From Pisaster brevispinus (lineage: Eukaryota; Echinodermata; Asteroidea; Forcipulatida; Asteriidae), in contig JAMKCF010000015.1 of assembly GCA_023634235.1 (NCBI GenBank), forward strand, positions 12,310,087-12,374,086: 64,000 bases of DNA, written 5' to 3'. Of this stretch, positions 10,590-22,683 are shown piece after piece (the stretch's first letter is position 1; each line of letters begins with the position of its first letter). The position numbers were made by a program, and so were the translations under genes. Below the pieces are notes generated by a model. That model worked only from the letters and a program-made list of their open reading frames with translations. It did not search any database and had not been told where the DNA came from.

Positions 10590-13585
10590 CTGAATCAAAA
10601 CACAAATACAAATAATACGTTTATCTCTAAAAGTCCACTTAGTAAAACTTCAAAGTAATGCTTACCAGAAGCAACAATGCAATGCTTACATTAGCAGATA
10701 ATTCCATGTTTATTTCATGGTTTAGCACAGAAATTTCACTAGAGTGCAAAATTTGCTTCTTACCAAAACTTGCACCGGCATTTAATGCCAACATTGACGC
10801 ACAACTTGTACATCAGGAGCCATTTATCTTATTCCACCATCTTTGTCATGTACCCTATGTTCAACAGCAAAATTATTACTGATGCTTAGTCAACTAAAAG
10901 GGTTCAGACTATTTAGCTCTTCCTGGCTCCGGATTTATTCATCCAGGTGTATTAACGTGGACCTTGGGTTCAAGTTAAAGTTAGAGACGAGGTGAAGGGT
11001 CAGAAATGAAGCTTGGGATTCAAAACACCATTTCAATTCATTAGTTTTTCTCCAAAAGACAACTTCTCTCTTCCATTTTAGCTTCAAGCAAAAACAAGGA
11101 AGATAGTGGTAGCACTTAAAGACAAACTAGCTACATACAAAACATGAGCTTTTATAACAACTACTTCGTCCGATGCACTAAAGGGGACCACTATCTTCCT
11201 TGTTTTATCTACCAGACTAACATGGCTATTTTTATTATTAGCTTTGAGCCAGAGAGAGCACATTTTACTCTCTGTAGGTACTTCTCTCTAGTTTGTAGGA
11301 AACACAGTTTTACTTGGGCGGGATAATGTCCAAGAGCTCTCCATAAGTATTGTTTTGTGTTTAAATCATCTTTCTATCAGAGAAATACTGTAAATTTGGG
11401 GGCTTGTTTCGGTAAATTGTAAACTTGTAATGTATGTAGCCAGCCTCGGTTGACTTTTTGCTGTTCACATAAGTGAGTGGGTAGTGCCATTTGTATCGTT
11501 TGCTATTCAAGTACAGGAGATATATTTATATTTTAGACATCATCTTGTAGATTTGGCTGAATTATTTTAGTGAATGCTTACTTTTTAATTAGAGGGCCAG
11601 CCTCCTTCAATTGCCTCTACATAATGATGAATAAAATATTCAAATACTGATATATATGGGACTGTTCTCTACTCACCTTCTCTTCCACCCATGGTGTGAA
11701 AGAAAAAATCAGTTGGCGTCAGACCAGTGTAGAAGCTAGTCTTGATAAAACCTTTAGCTGCCAGGTTTAGCTGAAAAGATCATTCAAACAAAGTAACAGC
11801 GGTGTAAAGGAGACACAAATACTGTTCTGTATCCCTGATGTACATGAGGCATCAGGATGATTTATAATTGTCTGATGGCCGGTTGACCTACACAAGCAAT
11901 CATCTGTGAACAATATAAAACAATGGTTTAAAACCTTCAAAGCCATCTGCGTTTTGTTGTTGTTCAAGTAAACAATTGATCCTTTAATATTGAGGCCCTT
12001 TTTTGAGGGAGAGTGCCAGTGTGGTGTGACACATGTTAAGAGTTTCTAGTTTGTATTTACTTGCAAAGCCCTGAGGGACTCAATCATCCAGGCTATCCCA
12101 GACAGGACCATTCCACGATGGAGGGGGGGGGGGGGGGGTCAGTTCCCAGAGATGTGTAACTTTTTTTATGGGCTTTGAAATTTTGTTGTGGCATACAAAT
12201 AAACAAATGTACACACAATCTCCTTTACCACTGCACATCAACACAGAGCTACCCAGACCTACCCCCTCTGATAAGTGGAACAATCTGTTCACCTGTCTGT
12301 TCTCTTTAACAGGCTTGGCTTTGTGGACTGGTGTTTCAGAACGACCACCTACTCAATAAGAGATTTACACATGGTGCTACTGCAAACCCCACCTGATTTA
12401 AACGAACCGTGTTTAGTTTGTGACAGCTAAATCTGTGAATGACAATTCCAGGGAGAGTCACGTTGCATTCATCATGAATTCAGAAATCTGGGCTCGATTT
12501 CACAAAACACTTTCACCATAAAATGAGTTGTCAATATAGACATAATAAATTGTATTGTGACGTCACACTTTGCTTCTGAAGCAATTAAGATAAATCTTAG
12601 CTCTTTGTGAAATCAGCCCCAGGCTGTATTAAGGATTTGTTGTTTTTGCTTGTTTTGATGAAATCTGTTGCAGAGAGTAACATATTTCAACATTCAGTCA
12701 GAAAATCGGATTTATTACATGCGACCAATGTAATGCGAGTCACATTATCTCGATTTTACCTCTTGTGGAATTCTCTTGAACAGGTTGAACACAGTCAGCG
12801 GATTCAAGCATTCCTGTGAGAAGTAAGATCAGAAAAATAATCCAATTTACAATTAACAATTTCATCTTACAAAGGGCAAGGTCATTTTCATTTTGCAAAA
12901 AAAAACTTCCATTGGAAAATCTTAAAGATGAGGAACATCTGAAGGGGCACCAAGGCCAAGACCAGTGGCAACAGAGGCCATGGCCCAGTGTTATACCAGG
13001 CTTGTAACACTAGTCCAGTGTACAATATTGTCAAGAAAAAACTGTTACAGGCTAGTAAATACTTCTCAACTTATCCTGTGGGCAACTAGAATTTGTGCAG
13101 CCTACTTGCTCATACTTCTTCCTTTTCACATGTGAATAATAACTTTTTAAAAAAGTGTTAATTTACTTTGAGTGTGTGAATGTAACTCCATTTGAACAAT
13201 AAATGGGTGTAATTTCAAACAAAGCTCTGCATACTGTAGGAAAAAATACAGAGCAGGCCTTGAACTTCGCTCTTAAAGGGGCACAGCAGTTTCCCTCTGT
13301 ATTTGTATTGGAACTTTGCAAAGGGCACCACAGCAAAAGTACAGGGCACCACGGCACCTAATGTGGATGCCGTGGGTTATTTTGGGGGCCCTTCGGATAT
13401 GAAAAGCACTATATAAGAACTGCGTATTTTTATTAGTAGTATTATTAGATTCATTCACCACATGATATCATATTACAAGCTGGCATAATTCATTTATCCT
13501 TCAAAACAGTGGACAAATATTGAATGATCAAACAGTAGGAGGTTTTAAATGCATTAAACATGAAACAGTTGTCCAATATGTAAGT
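10590..13585. other. Intron-like stretches without further features
   Basis: Apart from the 11677-11770 exon, this holds a poly-G run (about 12121-12138), an inverted pair around 12490-12620 (ctgggctcgatttcacaaa and tttgtgaaatcagcccc) typical of a small interspersed repeat, and a short block near 12945-12985 (ggccaagaccagtggcaaca) that recurs inverted near 16270-16300. No gene seen. Confidence 0.4.
11677..11770 (-). pseudogene. POLR3A: POLR3A-like exon of the central catalytic region
   Basis: Acceptor CAG at 11773-11771, donor GTGAGT after 11677; phase 0 to phase 1. It encodes [20 protein letters not shown] and HTMGGREG, matching the conserved [27 protein letters not shown] of the subunit. 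The preceding exon content is missing. Confidence 0.85.
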
Positions 13586-14006
13586 CAGGGCTCAAAATTT
13601 GGGGAAAAATTCACAAGGCCACAGGGCTTGTAGCTGAACATGTTTACTGGACCAGAAATATTATTTAAAAGACCAGAATCGAGATGAAAAAACCTTCCTG
13701 ATACAGTTTATCATGCACTTAAATGCTGCTAATTGAACAAGCACTATGACACATAAGATAAACAATTTTAATATCATTTGTCTTTATGTGTAAGTATTTT
13801 TCATTTTATTTAAAAGGATTAAAAAGTGTTAGACTTGAAGTCAACATTCAAACATAATTTGTCTCTGCTCAATATATTACATAATGACGTATTGTTATTG
13901 AATTGTTAAACACAAGACCTCAGAGCTTGTCCAGTCATGAGTTTACTGGCCCGAAGCTAGAATCACTGGCCTCGGGCTTGCAGTCCATTGAGAAATTTGA
14001 GCCCTG
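13586..14006. mobile_element. hAT-type MITE with CAGGGCTC termini
   Basis: Begins CAGGGCTCAAAATTTG and ends with the inverted counterpart CAAATTTGAGCCCTG form (aaatttgagccctg), about 420 bp apart. CAGGGCTC-type ends are common in hAT elements. There is no coding capacity. I could not match an 8-bp target duplication, so the copy is probably old. Confidence 0.6.
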
Positions 14007-16140
14007 GTAATCAGTGAATATTTCAGCTGTTGAGAAAGACTCGGCTAGGGTTCACTAACACAAATTGAATTGATACAGCATATTGCTTTGACTAGTAAGC
14101 AAATTGCAACGGCTTATTGACAGGAAACTCAGTACAGGGTACGACTTTGCATCTGTAACATTAGCACTTTTACCAATCGTTTTCAATTTTGTATAAGTAC
14201 CTGAAACCAGCCAGAAGGTGTTTCAAAATGGAAATGGACATGCAGGCTTAGTCTGAAAAAAAAATTGAACTGATTCATTCATTGTTTGATTGTTGGGGTG
14301 TTTGTTTGTTTGTTTTGTTTTGTTTTGTTTTTAAGTCAACCTCAAATTTCTATCAAAAATGGATAAAACAAGTTACCTTCCTTTTCCCGTCCATTCCAAG
14401 GTACACTTTTGATAATATTGTCACAGACCAGTATCCTTACTTGGTGTATCCCTACATTATGCATAAAACAACAAACCTGTGAAAATTTGGGCTCAATTGG
14501 TCATCAAAGTTGAAAAAAAACAATGGAAAAAAAAACCCACACAGGTTGCATGGAATTGTGTGTTTTCAGATGCCTGAGAAAGGCTTTATGCCCGACGCCT
14601 TTCCCAGATTCAAAATTTTTTGTGAAAATATTTCCTCTCTTCCATGTTGAAACACTGTTGGGTTTTAGGCACTTAACAAAAAGTTACAACTACTCGCAAA
14701 GCTGCTAAGGGTGACGGGTATAGTTTATTGTGTTTACTGTCTTTTTAATGTTTAAATTTTTAATTTTTAATTTTTGTACCAACTGAATGTTACGAAAACC
14801 AACATGTTACAGACTAGCTCAGTAGTCTAGTGGTTTAATTTGTTTATTCAATCAGACAGAAAACCATGGGTTCCACGTGTACTTCAAAAGCTTGTGTGTT
14901 TTTTACTTTAGGTTATTTAAATGCTCCATAAACTAAACATTGGAGAAAGGACAAATTGAGGTTTATTTTGTACAATCAGTGAGACCTTCCAGGAAATGTA
15001 CCATATTGTGTTTTTTATTGTCTCCCCAAGTGAATCAATCATCGTTAAGATATGTCCATATGGTCTGACAAACTCAATGACGGCGTCTGCATTATGCGTT
15101 AAAAATGCGATGTAAACAAACAATTTGTCAATCTCCCATCATGCTGGCAACTTAAATGAAATATTTCCAATACTAATACTGGTAATTGAAATTGCGACAG
15201 TACTCATTTTCTATGTAGTGTTTTATTATCTCGGGGGCGACTCAAAGCGCCCATATTTTTCACAACAGGGTATCAAGAGCTCTTCTGACTTATTGAGCCA
15301 AATTTGGAAAGAGATATTTGTCTGGGGGGACTGGTACTAGTGTATGCTTTATAATCAGTAAGGTTTTTAGAGTCTACCAATCACTCTAAATCCAGTACTT
15401 TGTTCTAAAAAATAGGGTCATAAAATGACCATAAAATCTTACTTGGTAAGTAGCAGTGCAGCTGTTGATAGTATTGTAGGTCATTGAAGGGTTTTTAACT
15501 ATGCTTGATGCGTAGGATAAAATCAACTCAATTCTCTCCCTCATCGAGTACTCTTGTACTTCTCATGGACTATCTTCGATGTGCCACACGTCTTGACCTG
15601 ACCTGTAATGAACATTCATGAACGGAATCTTATTAGCATAGTTAGACTTCCCCAGTTATAAAAACTTCTTTGTTATAATCATTATCAGTTATAAGTTCTC
15701 TTGCTATTGATTTAGGAATATAACATTTTAATCTATTATTTTTTAAACCCAAGGATTTTTTCAAATGTCATACAATCAAGCTGCCACTACAACCTGTACA
15801 TTTAGTTTTTGTCCTGCGCCAAGTGCTAATAATAACATTCAATCCCTTGATATCCAAAAAGGACCCAGACTAATTTTGTTTCCCTCCAAGCCTCATTATG
15901 GCTAGACTTTTTGAGATTGGGAAACAAAAATGGCTGTGCAGTGTGAAAAGTATTCCCCAAGCCTTAAAAAAACAAAAACAAACCATCAAACAAACAAACA
16001 AGCCACATTTTGTTTTAAGAAACAGGACTCGTCAAAAGGATACAGTGCTTAACACAAACCTAATCGGTGTATGGGTAAAAACACAAATAATGTTTTACCC
16101 GCTGCTAAAATATAAATTTCAAACTGTCTCTAACCACAAG
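14007..16140. other. No gene seen
   Basis: A/T-rich sequence with homopolymer runs. A short minus-strand piece near 14206-14255 has plausible splice sites, but nothing recognisable in it. No repeat family assigned. Confidence 0.35.
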
Positions 16141-16340
16141 CTTGGTGGTCGAGTGGTAAGACATTTTCTCTAACATGGCAAAGGTTGTGGGTTCGAATCC
16201 CGACGAGTAATGTGGTTATTCATTCACAGGACTCTGGGGGAAAGTAAAGAGGACAGAAATTTCATGCTGGCCAAAGCCTCTGTTGCTCCTGGTCTTGGCC
16301 TCATTATATTCCCCCATATTAATCAGGTGGGATTCGAACT
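16141..16340 (+). mobile_element. tRNA-derived SINE
   Basis: Contains a consensus pol III A box (TGGTCGAGTGGTAAGAC, from about 16145) and, about 35 bases later, a perfect B box (GGTTCGAATCC, 16189-16199). The predicted acceptor stem does not pair, so it is not a functional tRNA. A body of about 120 bases follows, including a block shared in inverted form with 12945-12985. Confidence 0.7.
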
Positions 16341-16689
16341 CACAAATAATAAGAAAAACAAAAATGGTAAGTAAACAAAAACAACGGTCCAGCCGAGTTT
16401 AATCTCACTTTTCTTGAGTTATTGCTACGACAACACGTCTTTTGTTTTAGCCTTAATTACCTTGAAACTTGACCTAAGGATTACAAAACCAAGGGCCTCC
16501 TGGTCGATACCAATCTACACACCAAGTTTAAAGTTGATATGCTTAGTTCTTGTCAAATTGTCGCTCTAACATTTATTTTGTTTTAGCCATAATGACCTTG
16601 TAATTTGACCCAGTTGGTCCAAAACCAACAGCCTTCTGGAAGATTTCAAGACCAATCTAAACATCAGGTCTGGAATTGACATGCCAAGT

Positions 16690-17165
16690 CCTTCTAGAGT
16701 AATCTGGGACAATGACTGTACACACATGGAAGTGTGTAAACACCTGCAATCTGGGACCTCCTATTGTCCCTCTTTTGTTTGGACTTTTTGGCAACAACTC
16801 CCATTGGTTTTGTACACACTTTTCAACTGGAACCTTATTATCCTCTTTCAAAGTGTATAAAAACTGCATCCTTGTGGAGCATTCTTTTGTTCTTTCCTTT
16901 GTCCCTGCACTAATAACAGTTTCCCATAGACTTTGTCCACAAATTTTCTTGTGGAGCATCCCAGTCTTTAGAATTTCTATGTGGAGACCTTTTGTTTTCC
17001 TTTTTTTTCTTTTATCCATGGTCCATTTTACGACCTTCTCATTGGTTTTGTACACAAAAGCGGAGCGAGGGCGTCCTCGCTCTGTCAAACACCCGGATTC
17101 CTTTTGTAAAAGTCCTCGGTTTCAACGGGTAGACACGCTCACACATGGAAGGACCAAGGCAAACA
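16690..17165 (-). repeat. Dispersed repeat related to 51500-52400 (minus copy)
   Basis: Overlapping open stretches occur on both strands here, but the sequence is repetitive: blocks such as ccaatgggagttgttgcc, gtccaaacaaaagagg and gcgaggacgtcctcgct (this last one in variant form) reappear in opposite orientation at 51500-52400. I take the open frames as by-products of the repeat and not as genes. Confidence 0.7.
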
Positions 17166-17254
17166 CTATATGCCCCTTCAGCTTCATCTGAGGGGCATAA
17201 TTAACAATTTATTCAGAGTTTTGGGTACAAACATCAAGTTATATTTTCCCTCAC

Positions 17255-17414
17255 CATTAAACATTCCACATTTTAGGCAGATCTGCTGTTTGTGACACTT
17301 CTCGTTAATCTTCTTCTTCAATCCTTTACGCTGAAGATAAGTCAACGTTGGCCTCCTCAGGGCATCAAGGAATGATTGTCGATCTGATTGAATAAGGAGA
17401 CTACTCCCACAACC
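17255..17414 (-). pseudogene. POLR3A: POLR3A-like third clamp exon
   Basis: Acceptor CAG at 17417-17415, donor GTGAGG after 17255, start phase 0, end phase 1. It encodes RRPTLTYLQRKGLKKKI followed by CHKQQICLKCGMFNG, matching the conserved LTYLQKRGLKKKI...C..CGAFNG of POLR3A. It is intact. Confidence 0.85.
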
Positions 17415-17574
17415 CTGGAGATTTAAGAAAGAGACTGCAATCAAAATAAGTCAACTTAATTTGAGGGAGTCAAAAGCTAATTCCTTGACTTTGACAATGT
17501 CTGAGGCTGATATATTTCTCTGGAGGATCGGTAATGGTATGAACTTTTCAATAGTAAATTATTCATTTCATGGC

Positions 17575-17760
17575 ATGTTGTGGCTGAGCGGTTAAGAGCA
17601 TTGGACTCAAGCGCTGGTGTTTTGATCAGCAGAGCTTTGTTGAGAGCCTGCTTCATGTTAATTAAGCATTTTTGCCCATCTGGGCCCAACTTCAAAGAAT
17701 TGGCACTTAAAAAATCAGGGAATTCCGCACTTAGGCCAAGCTATTTTAGCAATGAATTTT
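17575..17760 (+). mobile_element. tRNA-like SINE fragment
   Basis: Has a good A box (TGGCTGAGCGGTTAAGAGC) followed by an anticodon-arm-like stretch, but no B box. Its 3' part (ccaagctattttagcaatga, with attttcgcttg after it) recurs at 19410-19450. Degenerate copy. Confidence 0.5.
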
Positions 17761-17811
17761 CGCTTGCGTACTGTTTTTGACTTGATGCCTCTTTTACGGG
17801 TTACCGTACTC

Positions 17812-17962
17812 GAGCGCGCGCGTAGAACGGATCGGCCCAGGCCTGATTAAAATGTGCTAGATTCTAGCACATTTTAATGAACCAATTCCAGGGGTTATGA
17901 TCGAGCAAGGCATGCTGGGAAAAAATGGCGCGGCGAGATCGATCACCCCTGCGAACGAGGAT
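17812..17962 (-). repeat. Dispersed repeat R1, fragment
   Basis: The reverse complement reads catcctcgttcgcaggggtg, followed by gatctcgccgcgcc and catgccttgctcgatcataa, matching the first 150 bases of the copies at 18838 and 25918. Confidence 0.75.
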
Positions 17963-18682
17963 GGATTAGCCCATCCCAGCGGTCCTGGATAGGCCGCTGG
18001 GGCCGAGCGAAGTTCGATCAGCGACCATTTGTCAACCGCTAGTCAATGTTCCATGGTTACCTATGCATGAAATACATCCTGGGTACCAGGCAAATTAGTC
18101 GCCCAATGGTCGACAACATTTGGTGCTCAATATGGGGCATGGTGGCACCCCACCCCCCATTGTGTCTTCATTGTGTGCTTGGAATCTCAGGAATTCTTCA
18201 GAGGATTTTTTATTTTATTTATTTTTTTTTTTTTGGGGGGGTACTTTTGTACAAGAGGAAAATAGTGTGTTAAAGCGTGTTCCTTCCTCCATGGTCCAAG
18301 ACAGTACGTACGGTCTTAAGGCCCAATGGTTTCATTGGGGATAAACGTGCTGTGACGTAAGCTTTCCATATCTTAAGATTACGAGGTGATGTAGTTTGTC
18401 AGCTTGCACTTGCGATCGTCTGCTGCATGCAGCGTGTGCATAATGTTGTGTACAGCATGTAGTGTATTTCATCACTCAGAATGTGAACATGTACATGTTA
18501 TTGACTACACGAGTCTCCCCGTGAAATGAATGCTAGGTCACATCTAGGTACATCTGGCAACATCCGGTCTGGCTGGACGGGGGTATCTGCCATTATTCAC
18601 CGGAGCCTCGAAGTGTGCCGTCAGATGTTCGGGCTACCAACCTCGCTACCATCTCGTCACAGAAACTCTTCAAATCTTTCTC

Positions 18683-18760
18683 TTGAGTAACAGTCTTAAA
18701 TGCTATCCGATGGTTTACCCCCCCCCCCCCCAAAAAAAAGGGGGCCAATCTCCCCGGAAA
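18683..18760. repeat. Homopolymer stretches
   Basis: A poly-C run followed by poly-A at 18720-18738, and poly-T/poly-G at 18208-18241 further left. Low-complexity sequence only. Confidence 0.6.
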
Positions 18761-18837
18761 CAGCAAAAGTCACGTTACGGTTGCGTCCACGTTGAGCGTG
18801 TGTATACAACGCGCCTCGCCGGGATACCGCGAGTTGC

Positions 18838-19322
18838 AACCTCGTTCCCAGTGGTGTACGATCTCGACACGCCATTTTGTTTTCTTTCCCAGAATGCCTT
18901 GCTCGATTGTAACCCCTGGAAGTGTGACTTCAAAATATCCAAATATATTGGATATTTAAATTAGTCCTGTGGTAGATCCATTCTGTGTTAGAGACTACGC
19001 AGAGCGCGCTGTCAAAGGACGCATCAAGTCATGGAGCAACTGGCCCCTCTCATTCTTTTTAATCTTGTGATACGTCTAAAACTGTATGCAGTTTAGGGTG
19101 ACCATGTAAAAACATGATTCATTTGAAATGTATTGCGTCAAAATACGTGCATTTTTACACGCGCGTATAAAGCGTCCGGAGAGATCCGACAAGCGCCCGA
19201 CAAGCGCCCGACAAGCGTCCTACAAGCGCTCGAATGTTTTAACAAGCGTGCACGCAAAGCAGTACATTTTGGTTAGCCAATCAGCATTGATTTTCAGTGT
19301 TTCCCTCCCAAGGGTTTAGCGA
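18838..19322 (+). repeat. Dispersed repeat R1, full copy
   Basis: About 485 bp, starting aacctcgttcccag and ending aagggtttagcgacgaga. It is colinear with 25918-26362 (shared blocks include aatgccttgctcg, gtgaccatgtaaaaac and tacaagcgctcgaa). An internal short tandem run of the octamer-like gacaagcgcc occurs at 19188-19225. No coding capacity; class unknown. Confidence 0.8.
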
Positions 19323-19331
19323 CGAGAGCAT

Positions 19332-19560
19332 CCTCGTTCCCAGGGGTGATCGATCTCGCCGCGCCATTTTTTCCCAGGATGCCTTGCTCGATCATAACCT
19401 ACCTACCTCTGGCCAAGCTATTTCACAATTAGCAATGAATTTTTGCTTGTGCCAAGCGTACTCCACATTTACTAGGCATTCTTCGCTTTCACAGCTAGCG
19501 CAGAATTCTGCGGTAAGCAGAGCCATGAAATTGGGCCCTGGTGCTTATTCTGTAAAGCGG
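19332..19560 (+). repeat. R1 start fused to SINE-like repeat
   Basis: Another R1 5' end (catcctcgttcccaggggtg, then gatcgatctcgccgcgcc) runs into a segment shared with 17735-17775. That is followed by a copy of the GGGCCCAATTTCAT-type SINE core on the minus strand at 19520-19540. Confidence 0.6.
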
Positions 19561-19819
19561 GAATGGTAAATGTAAGCAAAACTCATGCCTGCAGCTCCAT
19601 ACTCTATAGTACAGGATCAGTACAAAACAAATATGTACATCACATTGTTGTGCTAAGCGTGTTTTTTCTAGCTCAGCAAACTTGCTCAGCAAACTGGTTG
19701 AAGTTAACCAGCTATTTAAAATTGGTTCCTGGAGCCGGGGAGTGACATACGGCAGTGATGTGGTTTAGATCTGTGAATCAAGCTGTGCTAGAGTCTGTAT
19801 GCTCCATGATAAACCTTAC

Positions 19820-19969
19820 CTTACAAATGCATTGTAGAATACTGATAATTGACCTGAAGTATCCAGTGTGGAACATGGGTAATTCAAGGTTAACGTAACC
19901 ATAGTGACCGAGGCACTCTGCTAGAGGCTTGTGGCAGGTCAGACACGGATTGCCTTTCTCGCTTGTTCC
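19820..19969 (-). pseudogene. POLR3A: POLR3A-like clamp exon (zinc-binding)
   Basis: A 150-bp exon, phase 0 at both ends, acceptor at 19971-19970 and donor GTAAGG after 19820. The 50 residues contain [23 protein letters not shown] and [14 protein letters not shown]. The CxxC...CxGHxG zinc motif is conserved and diagnostic for the Pol III large subunit. This exon is intact. Confidence 0.85.
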
Positions 19970-20359
19970 CTGAAAAAACAAACAAGCAAATTGTTTATTC
20001 TGGTTGTGAAGCCAGAACTCTCAGAAATGTGAACTTAATCCCTTTACTAGCCAAGAACCCCATGGTGAGAGAAGACAGGGAAGGAAGTTTCAGTTTTAGA
20101 AGTGGGAGGAAAAACCCCATGCATTATTCCAGGGGAAAAAAGGAAGTTCAACTCAATGGAAAACCAACGCAATCAGGTAGGGACTGAAAACCGAAAGATA
20201 CACAATACCAACCTGACTGCCCGTTACTGTTTACAAATAAGCATTCAAATTCAATTACATACTACATATAAATATACACTATAAAGAATATATTTAATAC
20301 TGTTTTGTGTAAGTTTATTGATCGGGCTAGAAAAAGGTGAACAAAATTGTTTTATTTAC

Positions 20360-20433
20360 CATGCGATGGTCTAGTACCCCGTACGGTATCGTGTTCTTGT
20401 TCTGGAGACATCAACCCAAAACGAACCTTGCTT
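20360..20433 (-). pseudogene. POLR3A: POLR3A-like N-terminal exon with an internal lesion
   Basis: Acceptor CAG at 20436-20434, donor GTAAAT after 20360. The 5' part reads FGLMSPEQ in one frame and the 3' part PYGVLDHRM in another. In the family these motifs are separated by about 25 residues (MRQQAHI region), which are missing here. YGVLDHRM joins in phase 0 to GTSEKG of the next exon, as in intact genes. Confidence 0.65.
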
Positions 20434-20867
20434 CTGTTTGTGGAAAAAAAAGATGTTAGTTTTGTTATCAATTGAATATTTGTTTATTCTCACTGATAAA
20501 CACATTTTATGATTTATGAATGAGGATTTGGTTTTAAAGCAGAAACGACTGTAGTTGTGAACCCGTGATCCACCTGTCATAGAAGTATTTAAATGTTGAC
20601 ATTATCGTAGCACGGGTTGGAACATTACGCCTTCGGTCGGCTGAAGAAAGACTATGGCTCTTTGGACTCTTTAGATCTTTAAAAAAAGGATAGTTTTTTA
20701 ACCCGTTGAAAATCTTTGGTCAAAGGGACAATGGATGTGATAAAGACTAAGAGCAATGATTATCTCAGCTAGCTAGTCACGCTAGTGACATGTTATTGTA
20801 ATGTTTACATATGTAAACCGGTCACACGTTATAATTACTGTTATGTCATTACTACATGTAGTACTAC

Positions 20868-21508
20868 TGTAACGCAGGAATTAATGTGAGCAGGGCTCTC
20901 CTGGTTAACTATACAACTATAACTGTTTGGGTGAACGTGTGCCGGAGCAGAGGGCGAGTGTAGACGTCAATGAATAAATGGTGGTACAACAAACAAACGT
21001 TTCGGCCAAACTTCAATAATAATTTATTTGACGGGTATAACAATCGCAAATACACAGGTACAACACATCTAGCTGGTAGATATATGAGAGGCGAGTCTCT
21101 GATGTATGGAGCCAGTCAGAGCACTCAAGAATGAGAGTCCGAATAAGAACACTTTAAAAAGAGAATTTGGGGGGTGTTATATAGGGTTTCTGGAGGTGGG
21201 GTGTATCTAGATTTAGCAATGATGTCACAGAGAAAATACATAAGATCAGTGACATCATTTGAATATAATAAGTTTGGATGAGGTAATGGTCAGCAGGGGA
21301 GTTATGGTCAGTGCCTTGGGGAACCTTGGGGTTATAGCCTAGGAATGTGTGTAAGGAGAGGGGATAAGGGAGTGAGCTTTGAAGTGAAATAGACCACCTG
21401 TCGACAATGTTATAATTACGGGGATAGGGGGAATGGTGAATTTAGTGCCAGAAAATGAGCCTTACATTACTAATATGGAGTTCTTCGTTCACAGGGAGTT
21501 CCCCTACA
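20868..21508 (-). repeat. Possible solo LTR
   Basis: A 641-bp block bounded by TGTA...TACA (plus strand TGTAACGCAGG to TTCCCCTACA). Read on the minus strand it has a TATA-like stretch and AATAAA signals in the middle. I found no target-site duplication and no coding part, so this is only a candidate. Confidence 0.3.
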
Positions 21509-22683
21509 CAATAGTCTGTCACCGAATTCCCGTTTCACTCCAGTTCACTGCGTTAATAACGTGTGTACTGCATGTATCGTACCTCCCACTTTGTACTTCA
21601 ACTTGTTAACAACAAGTGTCGGACTCGTTTACTGTGTTTCATTCAACCACCCGACATAGTCGGTCCTACTAATTACCGCCAACACACCCTAAACACACCG
21701 TCAAAAATATCCACTGGTTTGAGGGTACATTTCATTTTAGCCCTGGTAGGACGTCAGTGTATGTTGCACTGCACTGAACGGAGGAGTCCAACCTAGGCTA
21801 ATTTAATTTTTATAAAAAAGGAAATTTTTTCAAGCAAATTGTTTATCTCTAAATTATAAAGCAGCATAGGCATAGCCACTGTAATGCCTTCTCACGGAGC
21901 TTGGACCGAAAAAAGCATGAAGAGTGCCCTCCGTTGTCCATCCCATGAGAAGACAATATAATGCCCAACGGTATGCTTCTATTTCTAATATTAATAATAT
22001 GAGACTTTTTTCGCGTAAAAAACCCATCCATTTTCACAAACGAAATGTAACCTCAATCTGATGAAAATTCTTCTTAGCCCATACTCTACAGTTCTATTCC
22101 GCTATCGTCGATTTAAACTGTACTTTGGAGGTGTTGACAGTATATTGACGGTACTGTGGCAACTGAGTTGACTGTCGACGGTGTGTTGACGGTTACTTGT
22201 ACTTATAATGTCATTGTAATGTATGTATATAGGACCGGCTCTGTCGCATGTTTCCATTTTCACGTTTCACCCGTTTTCTACTGCAATTTTAATAAAACTT
22301 ACATTTTTTTTGGCAACGTCTGTCTCTCTGAACTGTTCTTTCACCATGATTCTTCCTTGTCTTTATCATAGTACCTGACAAACGAATGAAAAACGATGTT
22401 TTAATTGCGTTAAATGAAACCATTTTGCAGTTGCAAGGGGGCTGCCATGTTTTTAAGATTTCAGCTGGTAACACAACGTTAAAATTCTATCGCATTCGCA
22501 CAATTTTAAGGGAACCAGCAAAGTAAAACTAACTCAGTCTGGTGCCTATCAACTTAAGTCGTGTAAATACGGTGTAATACGAAGGGTTTTATACACGATT
22601 GTATTAAGTTAAAAACTTGAAAATAAAATTAGCTGTTGCAAACTGCTTACCAACCAAAAGGACCTATGGTATAAATGCAAAAA
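21509..22683. other. No gene seen
   Basis: Mixed sequence without splice-bounded open frames or recognised repeats. Confidence 0.35.

Larger units (their letters stand above)
10530..20433 (-). pseudogene. POLR3A: Dismantled copy of RNA polymerase III largest subunit (POLR3A)
   Basis: Five minus-strand exons with canonical splice sites encode pieces of the Pol III largest subunit, which forms part of the active-centre cleft and clamp of the enzyme transcribing tRNA and 5S RNA. In gene order: 20433-20360, 19969-19820 and 17414-17255 cover the N-terminal zinc-binding clamp region; 11770-11677 and 10589-10530 cover the bridge-helix/trigger-loop area ([16 protein letters not shown]). Roughly 700 residues that should lie between the third and fourth exon, including the catalytic DFDGD region, are not found in the 5.5 kb available. 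The first exon seems to have an internal deletion, and the last has lost 2 bp relative to the conserved frame. I read this as a non-functional, partly deleted copy. An assembly gap is the alternative. Confidence 0.72.

Noticed and set aside
16141..16215. Functional tRNA gene
   Set aside because: A and B boxes are good but the acceptor stem does not pair and a SINE body follows.
16657..17088. 143-codon minus-strand open frame as a gene
   Set aside because: Overlaps a similar frame on the other strand and belongs to a dispersed repeat.
20620..20700. Possible hammerhead-like word ctgaagaaagac
   Set aside because: No matching GAAAC half or stems nearby.
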